Source: Bradyrhizobium sp.
GTDB lineage: Bacteria; Pseudomonadota; Alphaproteobacteria; Rhizobiales; Xanthobacteraceae
Direction: 5' to 3'
Assembly: GCF_016213215.1 (NCBI RefSeq)
Contig: NZ_JACRAW010000013.1
Span: 1 to 38,182 of the forward strand
DNA: 38,182 nt
The translations under genes were made by a program, and so were the position numbers. Positions 1-8,195 of this stretch are shown here, in pieces. Within the stretch, counting starts at the first letter, position 1. The number at the start of each line of letters is the position of its first letter. Under the pieces are notes generated by a model. That model did not search any database. It had not been told where the DNA came from and saw only the letters and a list, made by a program, of their open reading frames with translations.

Positions 1-54
1 GATCTCGACCGCCTCCGGCAGGAAGACGTCGGGACCTGCCAGATAGATCTTCAT
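1..54 (-). CDS. nucleoside 2-deoxyribosyltransferase, N-terminal fragment
   Basis: Only the first 18 codons are inside the window; the gene runs off the left edge. They read MKIYLAGPDVFLPEAVEI. The MKIYLAGP-x-VF start is the nucleotide-binding first strand typical of the nucleoside 2-deoxyribosyltransferase family, which exchanges bases between deoxynucleosides in purine and pyrimidine salvage. The ATG at 52-54 is preceded by a short GAGAG. It lies 114 bases downstream of dxs on the same strand, so co-transcription is possible. The family call rests on this N-terminus only. Confidence 0.6.
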   Translation of the reverse strand, partial: MKIYLAGPDVFLPEAVEI

Positions 55-168
55 GGGCTCTCACCAAAGCGCTGCGTGAGCGCACAATGAGCTCAGGTTG
101 CCCGGCTTCGGTTCCCAAGCCTCTGCCCGTCGGGGAGAGGTCGGGGCAGGCCGGCGTTCGGCTTGCCT

Positions 169-2097
169 TTAGGCGAGCTTCGCCGCCTCGGTCTTGAAGT
201 CCTTGCCCAGCGCCTCGAACACCTTCTTGACGATGCCCTTGGCGTCCAGGCCGGCACGGCCATACATCGCGTTCGGCGTGTCGTGGTCGAGGAACTCGTC
301 CGGCAGCACCATCGAGCGGACCCGCAACAGCCCGTTGTCGAGCGCGCCCTGGTCCGTCAGGTACTGAACGACATGCGAGCCGAAGCCGCCGATCGAGCCT
401 TCCTCGATCGTGATCAGGATCTCGTGCTCGCGCGCGAGCCTTGAGACCAGCTCGGTGTCGAGCGGCTTCATGAAGCGCGCGTCCGCGATCGTCGTCGACA
501 GGCCGTGTGCCGCCAGCTCGTCGGCGGCCTTCTCGCATTCGGTGAGCCGGGTGCCGAACGAGAGCAGCGCGATCTTGCTGCCCTCGCGGACGATGCGGCC
601 CTTGCCGATCTCGAGGGGAATGCCGACCTCCGGCATCTCGACCCCGCGGCCTTCGCCGCGCGGATAGCGCACCGAGCTCGGGCGGTCGTTGATCGCGACC
701 TGGGTTGCGACCATGTGCACGAGTTCCGCCTCGTCCGAAGCCGCCATGATGACCATGTTGGGCAGGCAGCCGAGATAGGCATTGTCGAACGAGCCGGCAT
801 GGGTGGCGCCATCGGCGCCGACGAGGCCGGCGCGGTCGATCGCAAAGCGCACGGGCAGGCTCTGGATTGCGACGTCATGCACGATCTGGTCGTAGCCGCG
901 CTGCAGGAACGTGGAGTAGATCGCGCAGAACGGCTTGTATCCTTCGGCGGCAAGGCCCGCGGCGAACGTCACCGCATGCTGCTCGGCGATGCCGACGTCG
1001 AAGGAGCGGTCGGGAAACGCCTTGGCGAAGATGTCGATGCCGGTACCGGACGGCATCGCCGCCGTGATGCCGATGATCTTGTCGTCCTTCTCCGCTTCCT
1101 TGACCAGGCTCTGGCCGAACACGTTCTGGTAGGCCGGCGCGTTCGGCTTGGCCTTTGCCTGCGTACCGGTCGCGACGTCGAACTTGACCACGGCGTGATA
1201 CTTGTCGGCGGAAGCTTCCGCCGGTGGATAGCCCTTGCCCTTCTGCGTCACGACATGGACCAGGATCGGGCCCGCCTCCATGTCGCGGACGTTCTTCAGG
1301 ACCGGCAGCAGGTGGTCGAGATTGTGACCGTCGATCGGGCCGACGTAATAGAAGCCGAGTTCCTCGAACAGTGTGCCGCCGTCCATCATGAAGCCGCGCG
1401 AATATTCCTCGGCGCGACGGGCGCGGTCGGCTATGGCCTTGGGCAGATGCTGGCCGAGCTGCTTGGCCGCCTCGCGCAGCGAACGGTAGGTCTTGCCGGA
1501 GTAAAGCCGCGACAGGTAGGCGCTCATCGCTCCGACCGGCGGGGCGATCGACATGTCGTTGTCGTTGAGGATGACGATCAGGCGCGAGCTCATCGCGCCG
1601 GCATTGTTCATGGCCTCATAGGCCATGCCCGCCGACATGGCGCCGTCGCCGATCACGGCGATGACGTTGTTCTTGTCGCCGGCCAGGTCGCGCGCCACGG
1701 CCATGCCAAGGCCGGCCGAAATCGAGGTCGAGGAGTGCGCGGCCCCGAACGGGTCGTAGTCGCTTTCGCTGCGCTTGGTGAAGCCGGAGAGGCCGCCGCC
1801 GGTGCGCAAGGTACGGATACGGTCACGCCGGCCGGTCAGGATCTTGTGCGGATAGGCCTGATGCCCGACGTCCCAGATCAGACGGTCGCGCGGGGTATCG
1901 AAAACGTAATGGATCGCGGTGGTCAGTTCGACCACGCCGAGGCCGGCGCCGAAATGGCCGCCGGTCACCGAAACGGCATCGATGGTCTCCTGACGCAGCT
2001 CGTCCGCGGCCTGCCGGAGCTGGTCCACCTTGAGCCGGCGCAGATCCTGCGGAGTGCGGATGGTATCGAGAAGCGGCGTCTTGCTGAATTCGGTCAC
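169..2097 (-). CDS. dxs: 1-deoxy-D-xylulose-5-phosphate synthase (Dxs)
   Basis: Thiamine-diphosphate enzyme that condenses pyruvate and glyceraldehyde 3-phosphate to 1-deoxy-D-xylulose 5-phosphate, the first step of the MEP isoprenoid pathway and a supply for thiamine and pyridoxal synthesis; cytosolic. The protein shows the N-terminal [16 protein letters not shown] block with its active-site His, the ThDP motif that starts GDGAMSAG and ends NDND, and the transketolase C-terminal domain (RYPRGEGRG, then GSHVV). I start at the GTG at 2095-2097, giving [16 protein letters not shown], because homologues start there as I recall, a GGAAA lies 7 bases upstream, and the 31 upstream codons look non-coding. 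Length 642 aa, normal for the family. A long antisense frame is a shadow of this gene. Confidence 0.96.
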   Translation of the reverse strand: MTEFSKTPLLDTIRTPQDLRRLKVDQLRQAADELRQETIDAVSVTGGHFGAGLGVVELTTAIHYVFDTPRDRLIWDVGHQAYPHKILTGRRDRIRTLRTGGGLSGFTKRSESDYDPFGAAHSSTSISAGLGMAVARDLAGDKNNVIAVIGDGAMSAGMAYEAMNNAGAMSSRLIVILNDNDMSIAPPVGAMSAYLSRLYSGKTYRSLREAAKQLGQHLPKAIADRARRAEEYSRGFMMDGGTLFEELGFYYVGPIDGHNLDHLLPVLKNVRDMEAGPILVHVVTQKGKGYPPAEASADKYHAVVKFDVATGTQAKAKPNAPAYQNVFGQSLVKEAEKDDKIIGITAAMPSGTGIDIFAKAFPDRSFDVGIAEQHAVTFAAGLAAEGYKPFCAIYSTFLQRGYDQIVHDVAIQSLPVRFAIDRAGLVGADGATHAGSFDNAYLGCLPNMVIMAASDEAELVHMVATQVAINDRPSSVRYPRGEGRGVEMPEVGIPLEIGKGRIVREGSKIALLSFGTRLTECEKAADELAAHGLSTTIADARFMKPLDTELVSRLAREHEILITIEEGSIGGFGSHVVQYLTDQGALDNGLLRVRSMVLPDEFLDHDTPNAMYGRAGLDAKGIVKKVFEALGKDFKTEAAKLA

Positions 2098-2211
2098 GGC
2101 GGTTTCCAATTTTGCAGGCCGGAACGCAGGTCCCGGCGCGAGATGGGTTTGAGTATCAACGCAAGCGAGAAACCGGTCAGCCGGGGTCACCTGCGGGGAC
2201 GAAGCCCGATG

Positions 2212-2233
2212 TCAAAGCTTAGTCAAAGCTTAG
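2212..2233 (-). promoter_or_regulatory. tandem 11-bp repeat upstream of dxs
   Basis: TCAAAGCTTAG occurs twice head to tail. On the dxs strand each copy gives a TTGAC hexamer core, so one may serve as a -35 element or the pair as a regulator site. I see no convincing -10 at 16-18 bases, so promoter function is only suggested. The remaining bases up to 2449 hold no gene I can support. Confidence 0.3.
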
Positions 2234-2449
2234 ATGCGCTCCGGTTCAGTCAATGTGATCTCAATCACTCTTCTGGCTTCAACCGTCTCAGCCATTTTAC
2301 CTCTGCGATTTCAAGCTCTTAGTATGGCAAAACCCGCTGGCGCAGGGCTTGCAAAAAAGCGCTAGACCGCAAGCTTTACAACAAAGTTGCAGCCAAAGCC
2401 AACCCGCGGGAACATCGACGGAGGTAATGGGGCCCGGCGGGCCGCCTTC

Positions 2450-3748
2450 CTAACTGCCGCTGAGGGCCGGCGGTTCCGCCTCGCCCAGCTCGGCAGCACC
2501 GCTGCCGCGGGGAGAAGCGCCGTCCAGCCTGCGCCAGGCCCATTCCCGGGCCATCGGGTCACCGGTTGCAATTGCAAGGGCATGGACCGGCATCGCCACC
2601 CGTTCGCGCAGGGGGACCGGGCCGCAGACGATCATGAAGAAGTCGTAGGCGTGCGGCCGTTCGTTGGCCATCACGAACTGGAAATGCACCCGGAAGAACT
2701 GCCAGCGGAACACATTATAGTGTTCCGGATCGATGATCTCGCGGAACCTGACCGGTACGATGGTCGGGTTGCGTCGGGCGCTGCCGACATCGATGCCGTG
2801 GGCGGCGATCGGGTCGAAGTTGAAGAAGTTCATCACGTCCTTGCGCGCCTGGCAGTCGATCCAGTCGACCGACGGCTCGACCGCGAGCTGGCGCAGGTGG
2901 TCGCGGAAATCCTGCGCCGCGGCGTGATAGCCGACGATCGGATAGTTGCCGCCCAGGGTTAGGAGAACGATGCGCGGCCCGTGGCTCCCGAGCTCCGGAT
3001 CGAGCTTGAGCGCGCGCGCCATGATTTCCGTCGCCAGGAACGATCCGGAGGAGTGGCCGACCACGACGATTTCCTGGGCCGGGCTCGTGCGCGCCACCTT
3101 GGCGAGATGCTCGGCGAAGCGATCGATGCGCTGGTCCCATTCCGGGCGTCCGCGATGGGAGAATTCCCACGTCCATATCGTGTCGCAGAGCAGGTAGAGC
3201 AGGTAGGTCCGCTCCTCCGTGTACTTCAGCATGGTCCCGAGCAGCGCAACGAACAGCGCGGCGGCGGCAAGCAAGCTGAACAGGTCGGGGATGCCGAGCG
3301 CGTCCAGTCCCTTCTCGAACAGGAAGGCGATGCCCGCCGCGCATGCCGCCTCCAGAAGCAGCATCAGGTGCGGATAGGTGATGAAAGTGGCGAAGCGCCA
3401 GTTCGCCCTGGCGAAGCGCACGATCGTGCCGCGCCAGATCAGGCGACAGTAGATCCATATCGCCTTGAATACCGTGGACCAGATCGGCGAAGCGAGGTCG
3501 CGCTGGATGAAGTCTTCGAAGCGCAGGAAGTCGTAATCCGTGCGGGTCTGCCAGTTGCTCGCCTTGGTTTCGATGCTCCAGGAGGCGATCTCCGCATCGG
3601 ATACGCCCTTGGGCCGGCTGATGGTGGTTGCGAGATCGTACAGGCGGCCGAACTTGCGCAGCTCGGTGCGGAACATGCGGTAATACTGCGCCAGACCGCG
3701 CGGATCGTATCCCTGCACATAGATGATATGGCGGTTCTGAACGCGCAC
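2450..3748 (-). CDS. membrane-associated alpha/beta-hydrolase-fold protein
   Basis: A roughly 432-residue protein of unknown substrate. The first strand and loop HIIYVQGYDPRG resembles the oxyanion-loop region of alpha/beta hydrolases, and VVVGHSSGSFLA holds the nucleophile elbow G-H-S-S-G. Two hydrophobic segments (around FITYPHLMLLLEAACAAGIA and LFSLLAAAALFVALLGTML) sit between them and look like a membrane hairpin inserted in the fold. His residues near the C-terminus (for example NERPHAYDFF) could complete the triad, but I cannot say which. I choose the GTG at 3746-3748 because the upstream sequence is Arg/Ser-rich and unlike a conserved start; the ribosome site is weak. It may share a transcript with xseB upstream (228-base gap). 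Confidence 0.7.
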   Translation of the reverse strand: MRVQNRHIIYVQGYDPRGLAQYYRMFRTELRKFGRLYDLATTISRPKGVSDAEIASWSIETKASNWQTRTDYDFLRFEDFIQRDLASPIWSTVFKAIWIYCRLIWRGTIVRFARANWRFATFITYPHLMLLLEAACAAGIAFLFEKGLDALGIPDLFSLLAAAALFVALLGTMLKYTEERTYLLYLLCDTIWTWEFSHRGRPEWDQRIDRFAEHLAKVARTSPAQEIVVVGHSSGSFLATEIMARALKLDPELGSHGPRIVLLTLGGNYPIVGYHAAAQDFRDHLRQLAVEPSVDWIDCQARKDVMNFFNFDPIAAHGIDVGSARRNPTIVPVRFREIIDPEHYNVFRWQFFRVHFQFVMANERPHAYDFFMIVCGPVPLRERVAMPVHALAIATGDPMAREWAWRRLDGASPRGSGAAELGEAEPPALSGS

Positions 3749-3976
3749 CTGATCTGTGATCCCCGCACAAAGCCTTCCGCGCCCCTGGCTTGAAGGCCTA
3801 TCTCCCTCGCAGGCGCGTCGCCGGCAAGATCGTTCCGCCCGGATCGCGATCTCATAAATCCCTTCCGAGGCTTGCTGGGGACTATAACAGGCCGGCCGAC
3901 GCGCCAAGAGCTATTTGCGCAACGCTCTCGCCCGCCGGGCCGCGTACTGCGGAGATGTACCGCCGTATCGATCGCT

Positions 3977-4228
3977 CTACTGGACGTCGAGCGGCGTGGT
4001 GCCCGTGGCCTGGCCGGCCGCATCGGTGGTGATCTTGTCGACGCGCGCCTCGGCCTGGCGCAACAGCTCCTCGCAGCGGCGCTTCAAGGCCTCGCCGCGC
4101 TCGTAGATGGCAACCGATTCCTCGAGGGGGACCTTGCCTTCTTCCAGCCGCTTTACGATCGATTCGAGTTCCTCGATCGCGCGCTCGAAGGAAAGCTGCT
4201 TGACGTCCACTTGGGTGTTTTCGGCCAT
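3977..4228 (-). CDS. xseB: exodeoxyribonuclease VII small subunit (XseB)
   Basis: Small helical subunit of exonuclease VII, which degrades single-stranded DNA from both ends and works in recombination and mismatch repair; several XseB wrap each XseA. The 83-residue protein shows the family core SFERAIEELESIVKRLEEG, then PLEESVAIYERGEALKRRCE. The start MAENTQ (ATG 4226-4228) is chosen over an ATG 12 codons upstream because the core begins close to the N-terminus in homologues; GGAAACCGG precedes it. It sits 70 bases downstream of the deacetylase-like gene on the same strand and two genes upstream of dxs, an arrangement I associate with Bradyrhizobium relatives. Confidence 0.93.
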   Translation of the reverse strand: MAENTQVDVKQLSFERAIEELESIVKRLEEGKVPLEESVAIYERGEALKRRCEELLRQAEARVDKITTDAAGQATGTTPLDVQ

Positions 4229-4298
4229 ATCCGGTTTCCGATTGCGCCTTCGTCGTGGGCGCATGTGAAGCTAAATCCTGCGGGCGTATGCGGCGGTG

Positions 4299-5228
4299 CT
4301 ACGCGCCCATCAGGGCGCCGACATGGGCCGCGACCGACTCTTGCAGGCCCTGGAGATCATAGCCACCCTCGAGCACCGAAACAATTCGACCCCCCGCGCT
4401 GGCGTCGGCGATGTCCATCAACTGGCGCGTGACCCAGCCGTAGTCCTCTGCCTTCAGATTGAGCGAAGCGAGGGGATCGCGGTAATGCGCGTCGAAGCCC
4501 GCGGAGACGATGATCAGTTCCGGGCCGAAGCTCTTCAAGCGCGGCAGGATCAGGTTCTCGAATGCCGCACGAAACTCAACACCGCCGTCTTCGGAGACCA
4601 GCGGCGCATTCACGATGGTGTCGTGGTCGCCGCGTTCCCCGCGGCTGCCCGTGCCCGGAAACAGCGGCATCTGGTGGGTCGAGCAGTACATCACGGTCCT
4701 GTCGGACCAGAAGATGTCCTGGGTGCCGTTGCCGTGATGAACGTCGAAATCGACGATCGCGACGCGCTCGATGCCGTATTTGCGCTGCGCGTGCCGCGCG
4801 GCGATCGCGACGTTGTCGAAGAAGCAGAAGCCCATGGGCTTGTTGGTTTCGGCGTGATGGCCCGGCGGGCGGATCGCGACGAAGGCGTTTTCGTGCTGGC
4901 CCGACATCACGGCTTCGGTGGCCGCCACCGCGCCGCCGACACCGCGCATGATGGCGTCCCAGGTGCCCGGCGACATCGAGGTGTCGCCGTCAACGTAGAT
5001 CGTGCCGGAGGTCGGGGCCATATGCCGAAGTTCCGTCACATAATGCTCGTTGTGACACAGCGTGACCAGGTCGAGATTGCCCTCGGGCGCCTCGTCGCGG
5101 GCCAGTTTGCCGAAGCGCTCTTCCGAGAGGATCTCGGCAACCGCGCGCAGCCGGTCAGCCCGCTCGGGATGACCCGGCGGCGTGGCATGGCGCAGACATG
5201 CCGAATGGGAAAGAAACAGCGTGCTCAT
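4299..5228 (-). CDS. histone deacetylase family protein (zinc amidohydrolase)
   Basis: Cytosolic zinc-dependent amidohydrolase of the HDAC/AcuC/acetylpolyamine superfamily, removing acyl groups from lysine side chains or polyamines; the substrate here is unknown. Visible active-site elements in the 309-residue protein are the His pair in RPPGHHAE (124-125), the zinc-binding DFDVHHGNG (Asp162, His164) and Asp246 in AGFDAHYRDP. The N-terminal HPERADRL is also typical. The start MSTLFLSHS at 5226-5228 is chosen because the family usually begins just before this segment. Probably co-transcribed with xseB. Confidence 0.92.
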   Translation of the reverse strand: MSTLFLSHSACLRHATPPGHPERADRLRAVAEILSEERFGKLARDEAPEGNLDLVTLCHNEHYVTELRHMAPTSGTIYVDGDTSMSPGTWDAIMRGVGGAVAATEAVMSGQHENAFVAIRPPGHHAETNKPMGFCFFDNVAIAARHAQRKYGIERVAIVDFDVHHGNGTQDIFWSDRTVMYCSTHQMPLFPGTGSRGERGDHDTIVNAPLVSEDGGVEFRAAFENLILPRLKSFGPELIIVSAGFDAHYRDPLASLNLKAEDYGWVTRQLMDIADASAGGRIVSVLEGGYDLQGLQESVAAHVGALMGA

Positions 5229-5324
5229 GAAGTCCCCTGGGCGCATCTGTGGCGCGGGCGGCAATGTAAGCCGTTACCTGCCGATCGGAAAGGGCTGGGC
5301 GATCATCGGTTGGTCGAATACGGC

Positions 5325-6992
5325 TCAGTTCATTCGCGAGATGCGGCTAGGCGCGGCCGGACCGATGGGGCTGTTTACCTGGAAGTAGCCAAAAAGCGCG
5401 TCGGCATCGTAAATGCCGTAACGCCGTTCGGTTCCCTGTTTCGCCACGGTGAAACCGTCTCCGCCGCCGGCAAGGTAATCATTCACCGTCACTCGATAGG
5501 TCTTCACCGGATCGATCGGAACTCCATCCAGGCTCATGCGATCGGCGACAACACGCTCGCCGTATGGCTTGCTGGCGTCCCACGCATAGCTGAAGCCTTT
5601 GGAGACCTGCAGGATCCGCGGCCGTCTCGGATCCAGCCACTGCTGCTCGAGCATGTCCTTGATCTGCGCGCCGGTGAACGTCAGCGTCACGAGCCGGTTG
5701 CGGAACGGCTGGCTCGCGAACACGTCGGCGTAGGTCACCGTGCCGTCCTCCCTCCTGACGATTTCGGTGCGGATGCCGCCGGGATTGGTGAGCGCGATAG
5801 CGGCCCCGCCGTTCTTTTCCTCGCGCGTCGCCGCAAGCTGCGCGTCGGCGATGATGCTGCCGAGCGCGCTTTCGCCGGCTTCGTTCGGCACGCGCGACAG
5901 CGTCGCGGTCACGCTGCCGGCCCTTCGGTTCGCGATGGGGGCGGCGAGCCTGTCGTAGGATTGCAGCAGCGCCGTCTGCGCCGCGTCCTTTGGCGTCGGA
6001 TTGCTGCGGACGATGACGTTTTCGGCCCTGGCGCTGATGACGTCGCGCGTCGTCCGATCCAGCTTCAGGTCGATCGCGGTGACGAGCGTGCCGAACTTGT
6101 CGCCGCTGGTGACGAGCCGGCCGTCGATCTCGCAGACGTAGGCCTGATGGGTGTGGCCGCTGATGACGACGTCGACCGCGCGATCGAATTTCTTCACGAT
6201 ATCGATGATCGGCCCCGAAATGCCCGGGCATTCGTTGTGGTCGCCGGTCGGTAGGCCGCCTTCGTGGATGAGCACCACGATGGCCGCAACACCCTGCGCC
6301 TTCAGCTCGGGGATGAGCGTGTTGACGGTTTCCGCCTCGTCGCGAAATTCGAGGCTTGCGACGCCGCCAGGGGCGACGATCTCGGGCGTTTCCTTCAGCG
6401 TCAGGCCGATGAAGGCGACCGGAATGCCGTCGAAGGTCCGGGTCTCGTAGGGTGGAAGGATCGTCTTGCCGGTCGCCGTTTCGAAGGTGGAGGCGGCGAG
6501 ATAGCGAAACTTCGCGCCGGTGAAGGGATGCGGTCCCTGGCACTTGTCGACCGGGTGACAGCCGCCGTTCTGCATGCGCAGGAGTTCGTCGCTGCCTTCG
6601 TCGAACTCATGATTGCCGACCGCGCTGAGCTCGAGGCCCATTTTGGAGAGCGCCTCGATCGTCGGCTCGTCATGGAACATCGCCGACGGAAGCGGGCTCG
6701 CGCCGATCAGATCGCCGGCCGCGACGAAGATCGAATTGTTGCGGCCCTCGCGCAGACGTTTGACGACGGTCGCCATGTACTCGACGCCGCCCGCCTCAAT
6801 CGTCACCTTCTTGGTCCTGTCCTCGGGATCGGTGATCCGGATGCCGCCGGGCGGCGGCGTCAAATTGCCGTGGAAGTCGTTGATCGCGAGGATGCGCAAC
6901 TCCACCGGCTCCGTGCTCTGCGCGAGAGCGGACGCTGCCGCCACGAGCGTCAGCGCCGCTGCGCCCAGTGTCTGAAGAAAACGAAATTTCAT
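5325..6992 (-). CDS. secreted bifunctional 5'-nucleotidase / metallophosphoesterase (UshA family)
   Basis: Periplasmic enzyme that hydrolyses nucleotides (and possibly nucleotide sugars or cyclic nucleotides) to nucleosides and phosphate. A signal peptide (MKFRFLQTLGAAALTLVAAASALAQ) precedes a two-metal calcineurin-type domain with INDFHGN (Asp39, His41), GDLIGASP, GNHEFDEG (126-133), VLIHEGG and SGHTHQ. The C-terminal nucleotidase domain has LTNPGGIRTEI, ADVFASQPFRN and VNDYLAGGGDGF. Length 555 aa fits the family. I start at the ATG at 6990-6992 because it gives a clean signal peptide; a GTG frame 29 codons upstream would bury it. Salvage of extracellular nucleotides or phosphate is the likely role. 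Confidence 0.92.
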   Translation of the reverse strand: MKFRFLQTLGAAALTLVAAASALAQSTEPVELRILAINDFHGNLTPPPGGIRITDPEDRTKKVTIEAGGVEYMATVVKRLREGRNNSIFVAAGDLIGASPLPSAMFHDEPTIEALSKMGLELSAVGNHEFDEGSDELLRMQNGGCHPVDKCQGPHPFTGAKFRYLAASTFETATGKTILPPYETRTFDGIPVAFIGLTLKETPEIVAPGGVASLEFRDEAETVNTLIPELKAQGVAAIVVLIHEGGLPTGDHNECPGISGPIIDIVKKFDRAVDVVISGHTHQAYVCEIDGRLVTSGDKFGTLVTAIDLKLDRTTRDVISARAENVIVRSNPTPKDAAQTALLQSYDRLAAPIANRRAGSVTATLSRVPNEAGESALGSIIADAQLAATREEKNGGAAIALTNPGGIRTEIVRREDGTVTYADVFASQPFRNRLVTLTFTGAQIKDMLEQQWLDPRRPRILQVSKGFSYAWDASKPYGERVVADRMSLDGVPIDPVKTYRVTVNDYLAGGGDGFTVAKQGTERRYGIYDADALFGYFQVNSPIGPAAPSRISRMN

Positions 6993-7192
6993 GGAACGAA
7001 CCAGCCGAGGGAGCGATGACTTCAGGAAGCTTGCACCAGAGAGGTGAATCGAGTTCGAAGATTTTATCTGCGTGTTCACCGTCCGGGGACGGTGAGCGAA
7101 TTTCCTCTATCCTTATTCCTTCTTCCTTGCGAAGACGTCGCAACAGGAGACGGTATCCATGTAGCGCAGCGCAAGCCGCAGATCATGATTAG

Positions 7193-7726
7193 GTTATCGT
7201 TTCGCCCGTCCGGGAAGGCCGCGTCCGAGCATTCCTGCTCAATCCCGTTCACCCGACGGCCCGACGGGCAAATCGGCTGAAACCTGTCAAGCCTCGCCAG
7301 CGAAAATATTTCGCTTTATCAGAATTCGGATTCGGCGTATGGAGGCGTCGTCCTTGCCCGGCAAGAGGGGCGATCGCGGGTCGTCACGAACGTGGGCCAG
7401 GATGCGGTGGACGCGGCAGCGTCAGGCGCGATGGCCGATTGCAGGGCGGGTTCTCTCGTGAGCGATCAGGCGGCGCGCGGACGAACGGCGCTGCAAGTTC
7501 GTCTCATCGATCCTTCGATGTGGGTGCACAAATCTCGAAGGCTCTCGGTGAGAAACGAATGCCGCGTACGGCGAAGTCGTGTGGTCCTGGCTGCCGTTGC
7601 TGCAGTCAAGTTTCGCGGAGGTGTCCTTTAGCCCAACCGGGTGCGAGGCGCCGGCAATCTGCGGAGCGACGGTGACAAAAAGGAATTCGTCGCCGGGGAG
7701 AGCACGAAGTAAGCCGTAAAGCCACT
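7193..7726. repeat. gene-free block resembling a recurrent Bradyrhizobium intergenic repeat
   Basis: No frame here has convincing coding character. The DNA resembles, from memory, a long intergenic sequence that recurs in Bradyrhizobium genomes and is often over-annotated as small hypothetical proteins (the minus frame with QDHTTSP and RALPGDE is typical of these). It runs directly into the folded element at 7727-7858. I could not check copy number. Confidence 0.35.
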
Positions 7727-7858
7727 GCGCAGGGAAGGCCGGGTTGCTCTCGGCTACACCTGTATGCTCGTGTGCGGCTTCTTTGCCCAATTTGCACACG
7801 AGACCGCGGGTGCTAGCCGGCACCCGGTCTTCCCTGCGCCCTCTGTTCTATAAGAGGG
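7727..7858. repeat. strongly folded intergenic element (candidate structured RNA or repeat)
   Basis: Nested inverted repeats define one structure. The outer stem pairs 7727-7744 with 7822-7839 (18 positions, one G.U pair). A middle stem pairs CGGCTA (7751-7756) with TAGCCG (7814-7819). An inner stem pairs CTCGTGTGC (7767-7775) with GCACACGAG (7794-7802). A separate small hairpin CCCTCT/AGAGGG follows at 7839-7858. No gene overlaps it convincingly. It may be the structured end of a dispersed repeat or a non-coding RNA; the strand is unknown. Confidence 0.5.
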
Positions 7859-7920
7859 TGTGAAAGTGCAGCAAAGCTCGGGCACATCGTGCCGCGAGAA
7901 GGCGAAACTGTGCCTCATGC

Positions 7921-8066
7921 GTCATTGCGAGGAGCGAAGCGACGAAGCAATCCAGAATGCATCCGAGTCTGGATTGCTTCGCTCGCAATGACTGTGCCAA
8001 AAAAAATAGCGAGGATCCATCGGGAGGCGGTCTTGATTGCTTCGTCGCTTCGCTCATCGCAATGAC
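7921..8066. repeat. REP-like palindromic repeat cluster
   Basis: A 35-bp unit that starts GTCATTGCGAGGAGCGAAGC at 7921 recurs inverted at 8032-8066 with few mismatches. Between them, 7967-7992 is a shortened inverted copy whose arms (GTCATTGCGAG and GAAGCAATCCAGA) match the first unit. This is the bacterial interspersed palindrome type common in Bradyrhizobium and Rhodopseudomonas intergenic DNA. It lies between the nucleotidase promoter region and the convergent 3' side of the dehydrogenase gene. Confidence 0.7.
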
Positions 8067-8100
8067 ATTGTTGAAGCAGACGCGCGCCACGACCCTCAGT

Positions 8101-8141
8101 CGTCATTGCCCGGGACAAACCGGACGAGCCCGGCCATGACG
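8101..8141. repeat. second small palindromic repeat
   Basis: CGTCAT (8101-8106) pairs with ATGACG (8136-8141), and CCGGG (8110-8114) with CCCGG (8129-8133). It is a different interspersed palindrome family from the cluster just upstream. It lies 55 bases after the stop of the minus-strand acyl-CoA dehydrogenase gene and may act as a transcript end. Confidence 0.45.
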
Positions 8142-8195
8142 GTAGCGGCGCTCACGGACTCAATGGGCGACGCCGAACTCGTCGCGGCCGCAGCC

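Noticed and set aside
505..2322. 605-codon plus-strand frame opposite dxs
   Set aside because: It mirrors the third-position GC bias of dxs, has Arg/His/Gly-rich composition and no recognisable domain; dxs is certain on the other strand.
4296..6254. 652-codon plus-strand frame
   Set aside because: It runs antisense through the deacetylase-like and nucleotidase genes, which have full active-site motifs; it is a GC-bias shadow.
7422..7823. 133-codon minus-strand frame
   Set aside because: It covers the folded repeat and has the look of the repeat-derived pseudo-proteins often annotated in Bradyrhizobium.
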